In this document: one piece after another, positions 1 to 7,354 of the stretch | Numbering within the stretch: position 1 is the first letter of the stretch | Layout: every line of letters starts with the position of its first letter | Assembly: GCA_021413665.1 (NCBI GenBank) | Contig: JAIOPW010000525.1 | Coordinates: forward strand, 1-24,516 | Length of the DNA stretch: 24,516 bases | Direction of reading: 5' to 3' | Origin: Rhodocyclales bacterium | GTDB taxonomy: Bacteria > Pseudomonadota > Gammaproteobacteria > Burkholderiales > Rhodocyclaceae | Position numbers and translations under genes: made by a program | The notes under the pieces: generated by a model | Told to the model about the DNA's origin: nothing | Seen by the model: only the letters and a program-made list of their open reading frames with translations | Databases searched by the model: none

Positions 1-629
1 TCGAAACCACCGCGGGCGGCGAGCTCGAGCCCGACGACATCGGCGTCCGACTCATCGTCGCGCGAAAACTTGAGCGACAACAGGTTGCCACCGATCTGGA
101 AAGCACCGGCATAGCGCCCGCCACCGACCAGTTCGCCCAGCAGGTTGGCGCCCAACTGCGTAATCTGGCTTTTCGCCATGCGTGCGCGGGCATGCTCGCG
201 CAGGGCGTGGGCGATCTCATGGCCCATCACCATCGCCGCCTCGTCATCCGTCAACTTGAGCGTGTCGAGGATCCCGGTGTAAAAGGCGATCTTGCCGCCC
301 GGCATGCAAAAGGCATTGACCTGCTTCGAGCCGATGAGATTGACTTCCCACCGCCACTGGCGGGCACGGGGATTGAAACGCTCGACGAAGGGAATCATTC
401 GCGCCGCGATCGCGCGCAGGCGCTTCACCTGCGGATGGTCGTCCGGGCCCAGCGCGCGCCGGGCCGAAGCCTGGCGCTTGAGCTGCTCGTATTCCTGCGC
501 CGCCTGGTTTTCGAGGGCGCCCGCCGGCACCAGGTTGCGCACGCTGGACGGCTTGCCGACGTCAACGCCCTCGGCCAGCGCCGGGTGGCCGAGGGCGAAC
601 GCCGCCAACAGGATCAGCACGCGCAGCAT
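1..629 (-). CDS. M48 family zinc metallopeptidase, secreted (partial, C-terminus beyond window)
   Basis: The first 209 residues are present and the gene runs off the left edge. Residues 1-20 form a Sec signal peptide (hydrophobic LILLAAFALG core, probable cleavage after ALA), with no lipobox cysteine, so a soluble periplasmic enzyme is predicted. The zinc-binding HEIAH motif is at residues 137-141. The downstream DDESDAD segment, with E193, fits the third zinc ligand of M48 peptidases. Periplasmic M48 enzymes (BepA/LoiP type) degrade or chaperone outer-membrane proteins; which subfamily this is cannot be settled without the C-terminus. The ATG lies one base after the rdgC stop codon (TAGCATG), so the two genes are probably co-transcribed and translationally coupled. 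It has no obvious flagellar role. Confidence 0.9.
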   Translation of the reverse strand, partial: MLRVLILLAAFALGHPALAEGVDVGKPSSVRNLVPAGALENQAAQEYEQLKRQASARRALGPDDHPQVKRLRAIAARMIPFVERFNPRARQWRWEVNLIGSKQVNAFCMPGGKIAFYTGILDTLKLTDDEAAMVMGHEIAHALREHARARMAKSQITQLGANLLGELVGGGRYAGAFQIGGNLLSLKFSRDDESDADVVGLELAARGGF

Positions 630-630
630 G

Positions 631-1530
631 CTATTCGCTTTCCCCGCCCAATACTTCCAGCAGGTGTCCCAGCAATTGCGCCAGTTCGCCACACATCAGG
701 GTGAAGTTGGCGGCAAACAGGTCATCGGCGTTCTCCGCCTGGCGCTCGGCGTCCTCCTTCAGCAAGTCGAGAAAAGCCAGTCGTTTGATCTGCAACTGCT
801 CGGTCAGGACAAAGGAAACACGGTCATTCCAGGTCAGCGCCAGGCGCGTCGCCGACTTGCCGCCGGCAATGTGGCTGCGCACCTCGTCACTGTCGAGGTT
901 GTGGCGCACGTAGCGCACCGCGGCGCGCTCTTCGGCCATGGCCCGCAACTCGCAATCGCGGTCGATGGTAAAGCTGCCGGGCGCCTCGCCCGCGGCCAGC
1001 CACTGCGTCATCGCGGTTGCGGGCGACAACTGCGTCTTGACCAGGGTGACGGGCAGTTCGCCGAGCGACAGCTTGAGGTGCTCCATCACGTCGTCGGCCC
1101 GGGTACTCGATGAGGCATCGACCAGCAACCAGCGATTCACCGGATCGATCCAGACGTAGGTCAGTCCACGCTTGACGAAGGCCCGTGGCAGCAACTCGGC
1201 CTCGACCTGGTCGAAGACTTCGCGCGCCTGCTTGCGCCCCGGCTTGTAACCCTGCGCCGCTTCGATCCCGACCAGCCGGGCCTGCGCATACTGGCGCACC
1301 ACGGAGGCCGGCAGCAGCTTCTGTTCGACGCCGAGGACTATCAATTGCTGGCGGTCGACGCTGAACACCAGCTCCTCAGGTTCGTCGCGCGGAGGCACCC
1401 AACCGCGCGCGACCCGATCGGTGGCACCGCAACCGTGGAAAAGTCCCTTGTGCAAGGCGGCCGACAGGGCCTCGGCGCCATAGGCCCAGTCGGACGTGAG
1501 GCGGAAAATCTGGAGATTGCGAAACCACAT
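631..1530 (-). CDS. rdgC: Recombination-associated protein RdgC
   Basis: A 299-residue protein, the usual RdgC length (about 300). Family landmarks are visible: the N-terminal MWFRNLQIFRL, a GWVPP motif near residue 42, a LLPRAF segment, and a C-terminal LMCGELAQL stretch close to the E. coli LMTGELAAL. RdgC forms a ring-shaped dimer around DNA and is known to modulate RecA-dependent recombination and replication restart. The open frame extends nine codons upstream to a TTG, but the ATG at 1530 is chosen because MWF-N-L is the conserved family start. A sigma-70-like promoter lies 37-64 bases upstream of that ATG. It is followed immediately by the M48 peptidase gene and is probably not part of the flagellar regulon. 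Confidence 0.96.
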   Translation of the reverse strand: MWFRNLQIFRLTSDWAYGAEALSAALHKGLFHGCGATDRVARGWVPPRDEPEELVFSVDRQQLIVLGVEQKLLPASVVRQYAQARLVGIEAAQGYKPGRKQAREVFDQVEAELLPRAFVKRGLTYVWIDPVNRWLLVDASSSTRADDVMEHLKLSLGELPVTLVKTQLSPATAMTQWLAAGEAPGSFTIDRDCELRAMAEERAAVRYVRHNLDSDEVRSHIAGGKSATRLALTWNDRVSFVLTEQLQIKRLAFLDLLKEDAERQAENADDLFAANFTLMCGELAQLLGHLLEVLGGESE

Positions 1531-1566
1531 GGTCAGGGAAGCGAAGACAGTCGACAAAGGGCGGCC

Positions 1567-1594
1567 ATGATAACGCGGCGCACGGCGCCGGCAA
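1567..1594 (-). promoter_or_regulatory. Candidate sigma-70 promoter of rdgC
   Basis: On the minus strand a TTGCCG -35 element (1594-1589, 4/6 to consensus) and a TATCAT -10 element (1572-1567, 5/6) are separated by 16 bases. The expected start of transcription lies near 1560, giving a leader of about 30 bases before the rdgC ATG at 1530. Seen by eye only; the 16-base spacer is slightly short. Confidence 0.45.
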
Positions 1595-1629
1595 GCCCCG
1601 GTCTGTTGAATCCTATCCTCGAACCAGGG

Positions 1630-1956
1630 TCAAACCTGGATGTTCATGATGTCGTGATAGGCCGACACCAGCTTGTTCCTGACCTGCACCATCTGCTGGA
1701 AGGAGAGGTTGGCCTTTTGCAGGTTGATCATGACGTCCTGCAGATTGACGTTGTCCTGCCCGCTGGAAAAATCCTCGGCCATCTTGTGCGCCTGCTGCTG
1801 GGCCGCATTGACCTGGTCGATGGTGGACTTCAGCACTTGCGAGAAATCCGGCCCGTCGATCGGCGCGGCGTTGCCTGCGGGCTTGCTGCCCGCCAATGCG
1901 GAGACGGAGCGCAGCTCGGATAGCATCTGGTCAATTTGTCGTGTATCGATGGCCAT
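1630..1956 (-). CDS. fliE: Flagellar hook-basal body protein FliE
   Basis: A 108-residue protein, the normal FliE size. FliE is a small rod-base protein that joins the MS ring (FliF) to the proximal rod and is among the first substrates of the flagellar export apparatus. The C-terminal half carries the family signature: DFSQVLKSTIDQVN, then NLQDVMINLQKANLSFQQMVQVRNKLVSAYHDIM-type sequence ending NIQV. The frame is open upstream to 1998, but the ATG at 1956 (MAIDTRQID) is preferred: the sigma-54 promoter at 1994-2009 would start transcription near 1983, inside the longer version. No strong Shine-Dalgarno is visible. The gene is apart from fliF, with fleS and fleR between them on the minus strand, and appears monocistronic. 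Confidence 0.96.
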   Translation of the reverse strand: MAIDTRQIDQMLSELRSVSALAGSKPAGNAAPIDGPDFSQVLKSTIDQVNAAQQQAHKMAEDFSSGQDNVNLQDVMINLQKANLSFQQMVQVRNKLVSAYHDIMNIQV

Positions 1957-1993
1957 GGGGGAAACGTTACTTGAATTCGCTCGGGAAGGGAAT

Positions 1994-2009
1994 AGCAATC
2001 GGCGTGCCT
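1994..2009 (-). promoter_or_regulatory. Sigma-54 promoter of fliE
   Basis: Minus-strand sequence AGGCAC-GCCGA-TTGCT. It matches the sigma-54 consensus TGGCAC-N5-TTGCW at every position except the first T, with the invariant GG and GC exactly ten bases apart. The predicted start is near 1983, 27 bases before the fliE ATG. It lies just downstream of the fleR stop codon, so fliE can be transcribed independently of fleSR. Confidence 0.8.
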
Positions 2010-2024
2010 GCTTTCACTCCGCGC

Positions 2025-3419
2025 TCAAGCCTCCTCGTCGTCGTTGAAAAAGCCCTCCTCACGGTACTGCGAAAGCTTGTAGCGCAGGGTCCGCTCGGAA
2101 ATGCCCAGCATCGCCACGGCCTTCTTGCGCGAGCCGCCGACCTTGGCCAGGGTATCGAGGATATGTTGCCGCTCCAGGTCCTTCATGTTGGCCGAGGCGC
2201 CAGTACTGGCATGGCTTTCCGCGAGAGTCGGCGCTGACGGCGCGGCGCACGGAACGGCGGCGGAAACGGCAACGACGGGGATGGCAAGCGCAGCGACAGC
2301 ACCCGCCAAGGGCAGGCTGTCGGCTTCGATCGACTCACCGCCGGTCATGATCAACGCGCGGTGAACCACGTTCTCCAGTTCTCGCACGTTGCCCGGCCAG
2401 GCGTAGCCCATCAGTCGCGCTTCCGTCGCTGCGGCAAATCTTGCCGTGCGCCGTGCGGCGACGGCCTGCCTCGCCAGACAGTGCCGGGCCAGCGGCAGGA
2501 TGTCGCCGGGGCGCTGGCGCAGGGCGGGAATCTCCAGCGGAAAGACGTTGAGCCGATAGAACAGGTCCTCGCGGAAGCGCCCGGTGCGTACTTCGCCGGC
2601 CATGTCGCGGTTGCTGGTGGCCAGCACGCGTATATCGAGCGCCACCGGCTTCTTGCCGCCAACGCGTTCGACTTCGCGCTCCTGCAACACACGCAGGAGT
2701 TTGGCTTGCAGCCCCAGCGGCATTTCCGAAATTTCGTCAAGCAGCAGGGTGCCGCCATTGGCCTGCTCGAACTTGCCGGCCTGCGCCGTCTGTGCGCCGG
2801 TGAAGGCGCCTTTCTCGTAGCCGAACAGCGTGGCTTCGAGCAGGTTGTCGGGAATCGCGGCGCAGTTGATGGCGACAAAGGGCCCGCCGGCCCGCGCCGA
2901 CTGGTCGTGGATGTAACGCGCAAACACCTCCTTGCCCACCCCCGACTCGCCCGTAAGCAGCACCGTGGCGTCGGTTGCGGCCACACGCGCGGCCAACAGC
3001 AGGGTTTCGCGCGTCTTCGGATCGACGGCAATCACGCCATCCGCCGGCGGCGGCGGCACGGCATAGCGCGCGATCTGTTCGATCAGCGTTTTCGGCTCGA
3101 AGGGCTTGAGCATGAAATCGCAGGCGCCACCGCGCATCGCGGCAACGGCTTTGTCCACGTCACCGAAGGCGGTCATCAGCAGCACCGGCAGGCCCGGGAG
3201 GCGGCTGCGGATTTCGCCCAGCAACGTGAGTCCATCCATCGGATCCATGCGCAAGTCGGAGACCACCATGCTGAACGCCTCGCGGGCCAGCGCCACCAGC
3301 GCCGCCGGTCCGCCGTCGACGGCGGTGACGCGATGCCCGGCGGCTTCGAGCGTGATCAGCAGCGCGTCGCGCAAAGCATCGTCGTCTTCGACGACCAGAA
3401 TGTTCAGGGATTCGGACAT
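2025..3419 (-). CDS. fleR: Sigma-54-dependent flagellar response regulator FleR/FlrC
   Basis: A 464-residue NtrC-type activator with three domains. The receiver domain spans about 5-118: acidic pocket EDDD at 11-14, phosphoacceptor D55 in SDLRMD, T83 and K105. The AAA+ domain spans about 130-360: Walker A GESGVGKE at 157-164, the sigma-54-contacting GAFTGA loop at 204-209, and Walker B LLLDEI at 225-230. A Fis-type helix-turn-helix at about 413-455 contains GISERTLRYKL. In the FleSR/FlrBC systems of Pseudomonas and Vibrio this protein drives sigma-54 transcription of basal-body and hook genes. It overlaps the end of the kinase gene fleS by 16 bases, so the pair is translationally coupled. The sigma-54 sites at fliE, fliF, fliK and flgK are its likely targets (inference). 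A linker rich in alanine and proline separates AAA+ and HTH. Confidence 0.93.
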   Translation of the reverse strand: MSESLNILVVEDDDALRDALLITLEAAGHRVTAVDGGPAALVALAREAFSMVVSDLRMDPMDGLTLLGEIRSRLPGLPVLLMTAFGDVDKAVAAMRGGACDFMLKPFEPKTLIEQIARYAVPPPPADGVIAVDPKTRETLLLAARVAATDATVLLTGESGVGKEVFARYIHDQSARAGGPFVAINCAAIPDNLLEATLFGYEKGAFTGAQTAQAGKFEQANGGTLLLDEISEMPLGLQAKLLRVLQEREVERVGGKKPVALDIRVLATSNRDMAGEVRTGRFREDLFYRLNVFPLEIPALRQRPGDILPLARHCLARQAVAARRTARFAAATEARLMGYAWPGNVRELENVVHRALIMTGGESIEADSLPLAGAVAALAIPVVAVSAAVPCAAPSAPTLAESHASTGASANMKDLERQHILDTLAKVGGSRKKAVAMLGISERTLRYKLSQYREEGFFNDDEEA

Positions 3420-4588
3420 GGCAAGGTAAGTGTGAATTCGGCGCCGGCGCCGGGGCTGGAGACGACCTCGATGCCGCCGCCATGGGCGCGCGCCACGCCG
3501 CGCGCGATGGAAAGGCCCAGACCCGTACCTTCGGCACGGGTAGTAAAAAATGGATCGAACAGCCGCGAGGCGGTTTCGGCGTTCATGCCGCGTCCGTTGT
3601 CGCGCACGGATAGCAGCAGCAGCGAACCGTCGCGCCGCGCGTCGAGGTCTATGCGCCCGCCGCCCTCCACCGCCTGCAGGGCGTTTTCCAGCAGATTTGT
3701 CAGCGCCCCGACCAGCGACTTGCGGTGACCGGTCAGCGCTCCGCCTGCGCCGCCGTCGGTCACCTGGAAAGCGATGCCGCGGCTTTTTGCCAGCGGTTCA
3801 AAGGTTTGCGCCAGTTCCGACAAGAGCTCGGCGACGCCAAATGTCTCTCGACCGAGCACTTCGCCACGAGCAAACATCAGCATGTCCTGGATCAGATGTT
3901 CCAGGTGCTTCAGGCGCGCCACCGTCTTTTGCGCAATGGAGGCGCGGCTGGCCGCGGGGAGTTCCATGTTCTCCAGATTTCCCGCATAAAGAAGCGCTGC
4001 CGCCAGCGGCGTGCGCAACTGGTGCGCCAGTTGCGCCGCCATTTCACCCATCGCGGCCAGCCGCTGGTTGCGTTCGGCCTGGGTCTTGAGGTGCTGCGCC
4101 TCGGTCACGTCGTGCAACAGCACGATGCGCCCGCCGGCCGAATCAAGCGGCGTAACAGCCACGGCCAGCCTTCGCGCGCCGGCCAGGTATTCGCCCGGCG
4201 TTTCACTGGTTTCCAGCGTATCGGCCTCGATCGCCGTCCAGCCAGCGCCGACTATGCCCTCGCCCAGAACCCGGCTGGCCGCCGGATTGGCCTGTAGCAC
4301 GCAGCCTGCGCCATCAAGCACCACTACACCCGCCGGCAGGGCATCGAGCAAAAGGGTCAGGCGCTCGGTCAATGCCGCCTTCTCGGTGTACTGCTGGCGC
4401 AGCGCGCCGTTGGCGGCGGCCAGTTCCCCAGTGAGTTGGGCGACCTGTCCCTGCAGTTCGCTGTAGGCCGCCGCAAGCTCTTCCGACGCCTGGCTGAATA
4501 TCCGGAAGGCCTCGGCGAGGTGTTCCGCTTCGCCGGGAGCGACCGCAGGACTGCTTGATTGGGCGGCGGAAACCGCGGGCAGGTTCAT
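3404..4588 (-). CDS. fleS: Flagellar sensor histidine kinase FleS/FlrB
   Basis: A 394-residue histidine kinase from the ATG at 4588. Order of parts: a coiled-coil-like stretch (about 30-75), a PAS-like domain (about 78-160, DALPAGVVVLD onward), a HisKA dimerisation domain with H189 in LAHQLRTPL, and a HATPase domain with N302 (N box, LLENALQAV), DNGRG at 330-334 and GTGLGL at 354-359. No transmembrane segment or signal peptide is seen, so it is a cytoplasmic kinase like FlrB/FleS, thought to sense assembly state rather than an external ligand. It presumably phosphorylates D55 of the adjacent FleR. A GTG start at 4612 would add eight residues; neither start has a convincing Shine-Dalgarno. It is divergent from fliF. 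Confidence 0.92.
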   Translation of the reverse strand: MNLPAVSAAQSSSPAVAPGEAEHLAEAFRIFSQASEELAAAYSELQGQVAQLTGELAAANGALRQQYTEKAALTERLTLLLDALPAGVVVLDGAGCVLQANPAASRVLGEGIVGAGWTAIEADTLETSETPGEYLAGARRLAVAVTPLDSAGGRIVLLHDVTEAQHLKTQAERNQRLAAMGEMAAQLAHQLRTPLAAALLYAGNLENMELPAASRASIAQKTVARLKHLEHLIQDMLMFARGEVLGRETFGVAELLSELAQTFEPLAKSRGIAFQVTDGGAGGALTGHRKSLVGALTNLLENALQAVEGGGRIDLDARRDGSLLLLSVRDNGRGMNAETASRLFDPFFTTRAEGTGLGLSIARGVARAHGGGIEVVSSPGAGAEFTLTLPCPNP

Positions 4589-4647
4589 GGCTTCCGATGA
4601 TGGCAGAATCACCGCAGCGGAACAAGGAAAGCAGGCCTCCGATATGC

Positions 4648-4662
4648 CGGCAAAAATTGCCG
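4648..4662. promoter_or_regulatory. CGGCAA-N3-TTGCCG inverted repeat in the fleS/fliF divergent region
   Basis: A perfect 6-base inverted repeat with an AAA centre lies between the divergent fleS and fliF genes. Its centre is about 42 bases upstream of the predicted fliF transcription start. The same half-sites with the same 3-base spacing recur in the flgK leader at 19521-19535. It may be a binding site for a flagellar regulator (FleR or a FleQ/FlrA-type protein); no protein can be assigned from sequence alone. Confidence 0.45.
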
Positions 4663-4670
4663 CTTCTTTC

Positions 4671-4686
4671 AGGAACCCCTCTTGCT
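4671..4686 (+). promoter_or_regulatory. Probable sigma-54 promoter of the fliFGHIJ operon
   Basis: AGGAAC-CCCTC-TTGCT has the invariant GG and GC ten bases apart, a perfect -12 element (TTGCT) and a 4/6 -24 element. The predicted start is near 4697, leaving a leader of about 53 bases to the fliF ATG. Two poorer spacing-correct matches (4601-4616 and 4633-4648) lie upstream. This one is preferred for its -12 box and its distance to the gene. Confidence 0.65.
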
Positions 4687-4749
4687 AGGGCAGTTCACAA
4701 TCCGCGAGCGGGCAAACTGCTCGAAATGCAACCATAAGACAAACAGAGC

Positions 4750-6366
4750 ATGGCAGAAAACACAGCGGCGACAGCGCCGTTTCCGATATCGATGGAGGCT
4801 TTCAGCCGCCTTGCCCCGCGCCAGAAGGTGATTGGCATGGTGGGTGTCGCGCTGTTGCTGGCCGTTCTGATCGGCGGCTGGCTGTGGACCAAGGACCCGC
4901 CCTACTCCCTGCTGTTTGCCATCCAGGACGAGAAAGACGGTGGCCAGATCGTCGCCGCGCTGTCGCAGCAGAACATTCCCTATCGTTTCAGCGATGGCGG
5001 CCGCAGCATTCTGGTACCGCAGGCTGTGGTGCACGACACCCGGCTGAAGCTTGCCTCCCAGGGCCTGCCCAAGGGCGGGCTGGTCGGCTTCGAACTGATG
5101 GAGACGCAGAAACTCGGGGTCAGCCAGTTCGCCGAGCAGGTCAACTACCAACGTGCGCTCGAAGGCGAGCTGGCCCGCTCGGTGCAATCGCTGGCCGCCG
5201 TGCGCGGCGCCCGTGTGCATCTGGCGATCCCGAAGCAGACCGCGTTCCTGCGCGACGACCAGAAGGCCTCCGCTTCCGTCCTGGTCAGCCTGCACCCCGG
5301 ACGAACGCTGGAGCCGGTGCAGGTGGCGGGCATCGTCAACCTGGTCGCATCCAGCGTGCCGCAGCTCAACGCGCTCAATGTCAGCGTAATCGACCAGGAG
5401 GGCAAGCTGATCTCCCAGCAACGCGACCCGTCGCGCGATGCCGGACTGGACGCGACGCAGCTCAAGTTCGTCCGCGAAGTCGAGGCGGACTACAGCAAGC
5501 GCATCGAGGCGATCCTGGCCCCGCTGGTGGGTTCGCGCAATGTTCGTGCGCAAGTGACCGCGGACCTCGATTTCTCGCAAATCGACCAGGTCGCCGAGAC
5601 CTACAAGCCGAATCCGACCCCGGATACCGCGATCCGCAGCCAGCAGACTGCGGAAGTCGGCGCCGGAGCGCCCGCCGCCGCCGGTATTCCGGGAGCATTG
5701 AGCAACCAGCCACCGGTTCCGGCGACCGCACCGCTGACCCAGCCCGCGGTGCCGGCCATTGCCGGCGGCGGCGCCAACAGCTCCAACAACTTCACCCGCA
5801 ACGCAACCATCAACTACGAGGTCGACAAGACCATCCGCCACACCAAGGGCGTGCCGGGTTCGGTGCGACGCCTGTCCGTGGCCGTGGTGGTCAATCACCG
5901 CCAGGATCCGACCAAGCCCAAGCCCACACCGCTGACGGCGGTCGAGCTGACGCAGATCACCAACCTGGCCCGCGAGGCAATGGGCTTCAACCAGAGCCGT
6001 GGCGACACCCTGAATGTCGCCAATGCGCCCTTCACGCCACCAGAGAAGGAAGTGGTGGCAGATGCGCCTTTGTGGGCCAACCAGGAGCTGATTTCGATCC
6101 TGAAGGAGCTGGCCAGGTACCTGCTGATCGCCGCTGCGGCCTACTGGCTATGGACCCGCCTGTTGAAGCCGGTGTTCGAGAAGCTGATGGAACCCGGACC
6201 GCCCCGGACCAGGAACGAATTCGAAGTCGGCGCCGACGGCATGATGCACCGTGCCCGCGGCTATGACGAAAAGCTGGCCGACGCCCGCGAGGCGGCAAAG
6301 AAGGATCCCAAGGCCGTCGCCAACATGATCAAGGAATGGGTAGATGGCGGCGAGCCCGGCCGGTGA
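4750..6366 (+). CDS. fliF: Flagellar MS-ring protein FliF
   Basis: A 538-residue protein matching the usual FliF length. It is an inner-membrane protein whose copies form the MS ring, the platform for rod, switch and export apparatus. Transmembrane segments are visible at about residues 27-46 (VIGMVGVALLLAVLIGGWLW) and 456-475 (LLIAAAAYWLW). They bracket the periplasmic ring-building domains, including YRFSDGGRSILVP and a FAEQVNYQRALEGELARS segment. The cytoplasmic C-terminal tail, about 519-531 (DPKAVANMIKEWV), is the known FliG-binding region. The gene opens the plus-strand operon and its last 23 bases overlap fliG, so the two are probably translationally coupled. The ATG at 4750 has only a weak Shine-Dalgarno (ACAGAG). 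Confidence 0.97.
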   Translation: MAENTAATAPFPISMEAFSRLAPRQKVIGMVGVALLLAVLIGGWLWTKDPPYSLLFAIQDEKDGGQIVAALSQQNIPYRFSDGGRSILVPQAVVHDTRLKLASQGLPKGGLVGFELMETQKLGVSQFAEQVNYQRALEGELARSVQSLAAVRGARVHLAIPKQTAFLRDDQKASASVLVSLHPGRTLEPVQVAGIVNLVASSVPQLNALNVSVIDQEGKLISQQRDPSRDAGLDATQLKFVREVEADYSKRIEAILAPLVGSRNVRAQVTADLDFSQIDQVAETYKPNPTPDTAIRSQQTAEVGAGAPAAAGIPGALSNQPPVPATAPLTQPAVPAIAGGGANSSNNFTRNATINYEVDKTIRHTKGVPGSVRRLSVAVVVNHRQDPTKPKPTPLTAVELTQITNLAREAMGFNQSRGDTLNVANAPFTPPEKEVVADAPLWANQELISILKELARYLLIAAAAYWLWTRLLKPVFEKLMEPGPPRTRNEFEVGADGMMHRARGYDEKLADAREAAKKDPKAVANMIKEWVDGGEPGR

Positions 6367-7354
6367 CGGCGTAGAAAAGGCCGCCATCCTCCTGCTGTCG
6401 CTGGGGCAGGACGAGGCTGCCGAGATCCTGAAGAACCTCGGTCCGAAGGAAGTGCAAAAGCTCGGCCATGCCATGGCGGCGTTGAAGCAGGTGCCGCGCG
6501 AACGCATCGAAGCCGTGATCGACGAGTTCGCCGAGCAGACCGCCAAGGGCACCCCGGTGGCCGTCGACAACGAGACCATCAAGTCGATGCTGACCAAGGC
6601 CCTCGGCGACGACCGCGCCGCCGGCCTGATCAGCCGCATCATGTCCGGCAACGACACGGCCGGCATCGAGGGCCTGAAGTGGATGGATGCGACCACCGTG
6701 GCCGACCTGATACGCAACGAACATCCGCAAATCATCGCCACCATCCTGGTCCACCTCGAGTTCGACCAGGCGGGGGATGTCCTCAAGCACTTCACGGAGC
6801 GCCTGCGCAACGACGTCCTGCTGCGCATTGCGACGCTTGACGGCGTGCAGCCGGCCGCCCTGTATGAACTGAACGAAGCGCTGACGCGCATCCTCGCCGG
6901 CGCGGCCGCCAGCACCAAGAAAACCGCCATGGGCGGCATCCGTCACGCCGCCGAAATCCTCAATTTCGTCGGCCAGCAGGTGGAAACCGCGATTGTCGAC
7001 AACGTCCGCGAATACGATCCCGAACTTGCGCAGAAAATCCTCGACGAAATGTTCGTCTTCGAGAACCTGATGGACATCGATGATCGCGGCATCCAGTTGC
7101 TGTTGCGCGAAGTACAGTCGGACTCGCTGATCATCGCCCTCAAGGGGGCGTCGCAGGAGCTGCGCGACAAGGTGTTCAAGAACATGTCGCAGCGCGCCGC
7201 CGAAATGCTCAAGGAAGACCTCGAATCGAAGGGTCCCGTGCGTCTTTCGGAAGTCGAGGGCGAGCAGAAGGAAATCCTCAAGATCGCGCGCCGGCTCGCC
7301 GACGAGGGACAACTCCAGCTTGGCGGCGGCGGTGAAGGCGACGCCTTCGTCTGA
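6344..7354 (+). CDS. fliG: Flagellar motor switch protein FliG
   Basis: A 336-residue protein of normal FliG length. The N-terminal domain (GDGVEKAAILLLSLG at about 8-22) binds the FliF tail. The middle domain holds the family EHPQ motif at 126-129 (RNEHPQIIATILVHL), part of the FliM-binding surface. The C-terminal torque domain carries the charged helix region MFVFENLMDIDDRG (about 236-249) and REVQSDSLIIALKG, which in the family contacts the MotA stator ring. A glycine-rich tail follows. The start inside the end of fliF is chosen because GVEKAA is at the conserved distance from the N-terminus. The stop shares one base with the fliH start (TGATG). Confidence 0.97.
   Translation: MAASPAGDGVEKAAILLLSLGQDEAAEILKNLGPKEVQKLGHAMAALKQVPRERIEAVIDEFAEQTAKGTPVAVDNETIKSMLTKALGDDRAAGLISRIMSGNDTAGIEGLKWMDATTVADLIRNEHPQIIATILVHLEFDQAGDVLKHFTERLRNDVLLRIATLDGVQPAALYELNEALTRILAGAAASTKKTAMGGIRHAAEILNFVGQQVETAIVDNVREYDPELAQKILDEMFVFENLMDIDDRGIQLLLREVQSDSLIIALKGASQELRDKVFKNMSQRAAEMLKEDLESKGPVRLSEVEGEQKEILKIARRLADEGQLQLGGGGEGDAFV

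Noticed and set aside
1624..1639. CCAGG/CCTGG inverted repeat at the end of fliE as a terminator
   Set aside because: The stem is only five bases, overlaps the stop codon and has no following T run.
2361..3728. Long open frame on the plus strand opposite fleR/fleS
   Set aside because: It is antisense to well-recognised domains and rich in Arg, Gly, Gln and His, as expected of a GC-rich shadow frame. No known fold or ribosome site is apparent.
4648..4662. CCGGCA...TTGCC read as a sigma-54 promoter
   Set aside because: The GG and GC are only eight bases apart; sigma-54 requires ten. It is better described as an inverted repeat.
4884..6266. 460-codon frame overlapping fliF on the same strand
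   Set aside because: It is a +1 shadow of fliF with Arg/Gln/Pro-rich low-complexity sequence, and fliF is unmistakable in its own frame.
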